Origin: an uncultured Prevotellaceae bacterium | GTDB lineage: Bacteria; Bacteroidota; Bacteroidia; Bacteroidales; Bacteroidaceae | NCBI GenBank assembly: GCA_900315455.1 | Contig: OMZE01000004.1 | Coordinates: forward strand, 1 to 64,000 | Direction of reading: 5' to 3' | Length of the DNA: 64,000 bases | Part shown: positions 59,799-64,000 of the stretch, in pieces | Position numbering within the stretch: the first letter of the stretch is position 1 | Layout: the number at the start of each line of letters is the position of its first letter | Program-made: the position numbers and the translations under genes | The notes under the pieces: generated by a model | Database searches by the model: none | The model's input: only the letters and a program-made list of their open reading frames with translations | What the model was told of the DNA's origin: nothing

Positions 59799-60905
59799 AT
59801 GCTGAAGACAAACAAGACCCTTGTACTGTTGGCAATGGTGCTGACCTGCATGAGTTGCAGCAAAAAGGCACAGGAGACAAAAGCACCTGTGCGTGTAAAG
59901 ACAGAAACCACATCGACCGCCGGAACCTACGGAGGCGAGAAATACGTAGGAATAGTTGAAGAACGCGAGGCCACCTCTGTAAGTTTTACAAGCATGGGGG
60001 TGGTGCGCCGCATGCTCGTGAGCGAAGGACAGATGGTGTCGCGCGGGCAATTGCTCGCCGAACTCGACCCCACAAGCATGGACAATAGCGTGGAAGCAGC
60101 CAAGGCCTCGACAAGTCAGGCTCACGATATGGTGGCACAGGCACGCAACACCTACGACCAGGCCAAGGATGCTTACGACCGCATGAAACTGCTCCACGAC
60201 AACGGCTCATTGCCCGAAATCAAGTGGATAGAGGCTGAGACACGTCTGAAACAAGCAGAGACAGCACTCCACACTGCCGAGTCGGGCGTGCGCTCTGCCA
60301 CCGCCGCAGAGAGAATAGTGCGCAAAAACCTTTCCGACACACGTCTCTACGCCCCCGTCCCGGGCATCATCGGGCGCAAGCAGGTGGGTGCCGGCGAGAC
60401 AGCCCTCCCCTCTCAGTCGGTCGTGACAATCCTCGACATCAGTTCGGTGAAAATCAAGGTGTCGGTGCCCGAACAGGAAATGAGCCGCATCACTGCGCAT
60501 ACTCCCTCACACATCGTGGTCGACGCCATCGACCGTCATGTCAACGGTGGCTTGATAGAGAAGGGCGTGCAGGCAGATGCACTCACTCACACCTACGACA
60601 TCCGCATACACGTATCCAACCCCGACCGCAAACTGCTACCCGGCATGGTGGCCAGCGTGACCCTCGGAACGGGAGATGCCAACCAGAGCAGCATCACATT
60701 GCCTGTGACCAGTGTTCAGAAGAAATCCGACGGCACACTGTTTGTTTGGACCATATCACCCGACAGCACTGCGCATCGAACCCCCGTGAGCATCGGACAG
60801 CCCGTGGGCAACAGAGTGGCCATTACACAAGGCCTGCACTACGACCAACGCGTGGTAGTGGAAGGTTACCAGAAACTGAGTGAGGGAACAAAAGTCACCT
60901 ATTAG
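59799..60905 (+). CDS. RND efflux periplasmic adaptor (lipoprotein)
   Basis: A 368-residue membrane fusion protein of an RND pump. The lipobox in LLAMVLTCMSC anchors it by Cys. A lipoyl half (VGIVEEREATSVSFTSMGVV, MLVSEGQMVSRGQLLAELD) is followed by a coiled-coil hairpin (about 90-165), the second lipoyl half (LYAPVPGIIGRKQVGAGE), a beta-barrel and the membrane-proximal domain ending SEGTKVTY. The start at 59799 is the MLKTNK methionine; the one at 59775 is less likely. It lies 1 nt before the RND permease start. Confidence 0.9.
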   Translation: MLKTNKTLVLLAMVLTCMSCSKKAQETKAPVRVKTETTSTAGTYGGEKYVGIVEEREATSVSFTSMGVVRRMLVSEGQMVSRGQLLAELDPTSMDNSVEAAKASTSQAHDMVAQARNTYDQAKDAYDRMKLLHDNGSLPEIKWIEAETRLKQAETALHTAESGVRSATAAERIVRKNLSDTRLYAPVPGIIGRKQVGAGETALPSQSVVTILDISSVKIKVSVPEQEMSRITAHTPSHIVVDAIDRHVNGGLIEKGVQADALTHTYDIRIHVSNPDRKLLPGMVASVTLGTGDANQSSITLPVTSVQKKSDGTLFVWTISPDSTAHRTPVSIGQPVGNRVAITQGLHYDQRVVVEGYQKLSEGTKVTY

Positions 60906-60906
60906 C

Positions 60907-63900
60907 ATGGAGAAGAACACTAACTGGCTTCGTTGGCCGCTGGAGCACTATTCCATCTCGCTGCTCCTCATTATCCTGCTGTTCGTGCTCGGCATTTTCG
61001 GCATGTACGACATGCCGAAAGACGAGTTTCCGCAATTCACCATCCGACAGGGAGTGGTGGTTGCTGTATACCCTGGTGCCACCACCGAGGAGGTGGAGCA
61101 ACAGGTGGCACGGGAGTTGGAACGTTACCTCTTCACTTATAAAGAGGTGAACCGCACGAAAACCACCACCACCTCGCAGAATGGCATGTGCTATGTGATG
61201 GTGAGGTTGAACGACGAAGTGAACAACAAAGACGAAGTGTGGTCGAAAATCAAGCACGGCCTGGCGATGTTCAAGCTGAGTCTGCCGTCGGGTGTGCTCG
61301 CGCTCATTGCCAACGACGATTTCGGCAACACCTCGGCCCTGCTCATCGCCATTGAGAGCGGCGAACGCAGTTACAGGGAACTACACGACTACAGCGATGC
61401 CATCAGCGACCGCCTGCGCCGCATACCCTCTGTGGCCAACGTACGCACCTATGGTGAACAGCATGAGCAAATAAGTCTCTACGTTGACAGACAACGGCTG
61501 CAAGCCTATGGTATTGGGCAGCAAGCCCTCTTTGTCAAGTTGCAAGGCGAAGGCATGACCATGATGAGCGGCAGCATGAGCGATGACGACCAACAAGTGC
61601 CCATCCATGTCAAGGCCACCGAAAACAGCGAGGAGGAAGTGGCCAATCTGATTATCTTCAGCGACCCCGTTACCGGAAAGGTGGTGAGGGTGCGCGACGT
61701 GGCCCGAGTGGTGCGCGAATACGACCACGGCAACAGTTACATCGAGCAAGACGGGCACCCTTGCATCTTGCTTTCGCTGGAGATGACCCCGGGCAACAAT
61801 ATCGTGGCCTATGGCAAGGAGGTGGACAAGGCACTTGAGGATTCGCGTCGCGACATTTTGCCCGACGACGTGAAACTCACACGCATAGCCGACCAACCAC
61901 AGGTGGTGGCCGACAGCGTGAGCGACTTCCTCCGCGACCTGCTCATCTCGATGGCCATCATCATCCTTGTGATGATGATACTCTTCCCTATCCGCTCAGC
62001 CATCGTAGCCGCCATCACCATCCCACTGAGCACCTTCATATCAGTGGCCATCATGTATATGGCTGGCATAGAACTCAATATCGTCACGCTTGCCGGTCTC
62101 ATCGTGGTGCTGGGAATGGTGGTCGACAACAGCATCGTGGTCATCGACGGCTATCTGGAATATCTCGGAAAGGGCTATGCGCCAAAGGAAGCAGCCATCA
62201 CCTCTTCGAAACAGTATTTCATGCCGATGATGCTCGCCACACTGTGCATCAGCGTCATATTCTTTCCCTTGCTCATCACGATGAAAGGAGCCTTCAACGA
62301 TGCCCTGCGCGACTTCCCATGGACCATCGCCATCAACCTGCTCGTATCGCTCCTCCTCGCCGTGATGGTCATCCCCTTCCTTGAGGTTCTCCTCATCAAG
62401 CCGGAAAAGCCGGGGGAGGAGAAGAAAAAGAGCCCCATCACCAACTTCGTGCAGCAACTGTATGACCGTGTGCTGAAAATCACGTTCCGCCATCCATGGC
62501 TCACGATTTTCGGGGGAATAGGGATAGTGGTATTGTCAACGCTCATCGTTCCCACGCTGAAAGTGAGGCTTTTCCCTTATGCCGACCGCAACCAGTTCGC
62601 CATAGAGATTTTCCAGCCCGAAGGCAAGGGCATCCGTGAGACACGCGAATTGGCCGACTCCATGAGAGCGGTGCTGGAAGCCGACAAACGCGTGAAGTGC
62701 ATCACCAGTTTCATCGGCTGTTCCTCACCTCGTTTCATGACCTGCTACGCTCCACAGATGGCCAGCAGAAACTATGCACAGTTCATCGTCAACACCACGT
62801 CGCAGGATGCCACCCTGGAACTGCTGGCCGAATACCAACCACAATGGAGCGAGACTTTCCCCAATGCTTACGTGCGGTTCAAACGCCTCGACTTCCTGGA
62901 GGTGCCCGAACTGGAATACCGATTCTACGGCGAAGACCTCGACTCACTCCACACTGTGGCAGAGGAACTCATGGCACGTATGCGCGAAATGCCGGAACTG
63001 GAATGGGTACATACCGACTTCCTGCAGCCCTACCCCATCGTCGATGTCACCCTCGACCCCGTGGCAACAGCCCAACTGGGTATCACACGTTCTTCAGCGG
63101 CCCTGGCCCTAAGTGCCACAACAGGGAAGTTGCGCGTAGGACAATTGTGGGAAGGCGACTATGAGATACCCATCATTGTGAAAGACGACACCGACATCAC
63201 ATACGCCGATATTGAAGACTTCGGCATCGCATCACCAATGGCAGTGGCCTCAGCGGGTATCCCCGACCTGTCCAACACCCATTCCGCCACCAGCACCGTG
63301 CCATTGCGGCAGATTGCCAAGGTGGAACCCGTTTGGAGCGAGAGCCGCATCATGCACCGTGGGGGTGAGCGTTGCCTCACCGTGACCGCACAGTTTGCCA
63401 ATGGTGTCTATGCTGCCCCTGTGGAGAGCCGGGTGGCCCACATCATGGAAAATGAATTAAGGATACCTGAGGGAGTGCGCGCCGAGGTGGGCGGCGAGAT
63501 AGAATACGATATGGAAGCCTTGCCACAGATCTTCGGTGGTATAGGCATCTCCATGATTATCATATTCTTCTTCCTGCTCTTCAATTTCAGGAAATACGGC
63601 ATCACCATGGTATGCATCGCCGCGCTCGGTCTGATGTTGCCCGGAGCGCTGATAGGTCTTGGGATGATGAACCGCACGCTGGGCCTCACTTCCATCATGG
63701 GCGTAATAACCCTGATGGGTATGATCATGCGAAACGAGATTCTGATTTTCGAACATGCCATCGACCTCATCAAGAAATATAAAGAAGCACATGGCGACTG
63801 GACCGTTGACCGTGACGGCTACAACAAAGCAGTGAAACAGGCTGCCTTCGAGGCTGGCCGCCGGCGAATGGTTCCCATCTTCCTTACCACAGCCACCACG

Positions 63901-64000
63901 GCAGTGGGCGTGGTGCCGATGATTATCGCACAGTCGTCGTTCTGGATGCCAGTGGGTGTGACCATCTTCGCTGGAGGAATAGGCTCACTCATCATGGTGG
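60907..64000 (+). CDS. RND efflux transporter permease (partial, runs off the right edge)
   Basis: The first 1031 codons of an AcrB-like RND permease. An N-terminal helix (HYSISLLLIILLFVLGIFG) precedes the porter domain (about 35-335); a helix bundle (about 340-490) contains LAGLIVVLGMVVDNSIVVID, with the TMH4 Asp residues of the proton relay; the second porter domain (about 560-860) and the next helices (IGISMIIIFFFLLFNF, GVITLMGMIMRNEILIFEHA) follow. The gene was absent from simple ORF lists because it has no stop within the window. It probably exports drugs, detergents or bile compounds and needs an outer-membrane channel encoded elsewhere or just beyond the edge. Confidence 0.93.
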   Translation, partial: MEKNTNWLRWPLEHYSISLLLIILLFVLGIFGMYDMPKDEFPQFTIRQGVVVAVYPGATTEEVEQQVARELERYLFTYKEVNRTKTTTTSQNGMCYVMVRLNDEVNNKDEVWSKIKHGLAMFKLSLPSGVLALIANDDFGNTSALLIAIESGERSYRELHDYSDAISDRLRRIPSVANVRTYGEQHEQISLYVDRQRLQAYGIGQQALFVKLQGEGMTMMSGSMSDDDQQVPIHVKATENSEEEVANLIIFSDPVTGKVVRVRDVARVVREYDHGNSYIEQDGHPCILLSLEMTPGNNIVAYGKEVDKALEDSRRDILPDDVKLTRIADQPQVVADSVSDFLRDLLISMAIIILVMMILFPIRSAIVAAITIPLSTFISVAIMYMAGIELNIVTLAGLIVVLGMVVDNSIVVIDGYLEYLGKGYAPKEAAITSSKQYFMPMMLATLCISVIFFPLLITMKGAFNDALRDFPWTIAINLLVSLLLAVMVIPFLEVLLIKPEKPGEEKKKSPITNFVQQLYDRVLKITFRHPWLTIFGGIGIVVLSTLIVPTLKVRLFPYADRNQFAIEIFQPEGKGIRETRELADSMRAVLEADKRVKCITSFIGCSSPRFMTCYAPQMASRNYAQFIVNTTSQDATLELLAEYQPQWSETFPNAYVRFKRLDFLEVPELEYRFYGEDLDSLHTVAEELMARMREMPELEWVHTDFLQPYPIVDVTLDPVATAQLGITRSSAALALSATTGKLRVGQLWEGDYEIPIIVKDDTDITYADIEDFGIASPMAVASAGIPDLSNTHSATSTVPLRQIAKVEPVWSESRIMHRGGERCLTVTAQFANGVYAAPVESRVAHIMENELRIPEGVRAEVGGEIEYDMEALPQIFGGIGISMIIIFFFLLFNFRKYGITMVCIAALGLMLPGALIGLGMMNRTLGLTSIMGVITLMGMIMRNEILIFEHAIDLIKKYKEAHGDWTVDRDGYNKAVKQAAFEAGRRRMVPIFLTTATTAVGVVPMIIAQSSFWMPVGVTIFAGGIGSLIMV

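Overview
The window looks like a chromosomal piece of a Bacteroidales bacterium, most likely a Prevotella-like member of the Prevotellaceae with roughly balanced GC. The main clues are promoters of the Bacteroidota type (TTTG, 19-21 nt, TAnnTTTG), which recur in front of genes on both strands; families typical of the phylum (DUF4492 next to cydAB, DUF3078, DUF1573, FISUMP, Bacteroidota-style TolC/HlyD exporters, POT transporter, Bacteroidota YidC); and weak Shine-Dalgarno signals. No species is claimed.

Layout. 0-0.2 kb: an rRNA-operon-like leader reading out of the left edge. 0.3-4.2 kb: periplasmic cyclophilin and the cytochrome bd oxidase genes (DUF4492-cydA-cydB). 4.4-9.3 kb: a four-gene exporter operon (TolC, HlyD, two ABC-2 permeases, no ATPase). 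9.4-10.9 kb: mrp with a translationally coupled heavy-metal-binding protein. 11-31 kb: a long accessory island. 31-47 kb: mostly housekeeping genes (trmB, ilvE, mtnN-luxS, typA, yidC, an S9 peptidase, two related MFS carriers). 47-56 kb: queC, a coiled-coil protein, a POT transporter, an envelope operon, dnaX and asnA. 56.5-58.6 kb: a tRNA-Arg(CCG) with a duplicated 3' end and a small repeat-flanked segment carrying a DUF4143 ATPase. 58.7-64 kb: an AraC regulator divergent from an RND pump whose permease runs off the right edge.

The island is the most interesting part. One minus-strand gene train encodes a LytTR regulator, an FHA protein with membrane segments and a zinc ribbon, an uncharacterised acidic membrane-associated protein, an exported caspase-fold protease, a zinc-ribbon FHA protein, a PP2C phosphatase, a Ser/Thr kinase with MORN repeats, a lipoprotein, a second membrane kinase, a DUF2971 protein and a kinase-TonB fusion. 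Next to it lies a second set: an exported FGE-sulfatase (SUMF1) domain protein, a kinase fused to the same domain, and a protein with two such domains. The kinase, phosphatase, FHA reader and protease parts suggest a phosphorylation relay that crosses the inner membrane and ends in proteolysis. AbiH, an AlbA_2 regulator and a kinase fragment lie on the left flank.

The four FGE domains lack an obvious catalytic Cys pair. Their last ~38 residues have the RGGSW...GFRL layout of diversity-generating-retroelement variable proteins, and two of the segments are rich in NNC codons. No reverse transcriptase or template repeat was seen here. Other items worth checking are a G7 slippery run in dnaX that puts a stop right after domain III in the shifted frame, three 9-nt-period arrays of palindromic hexamers (CTATAG or TCTAGA) around transporter genes, and 23-nt tandem repeats just upstream of the -33 box of the DUF4143 ATPase.
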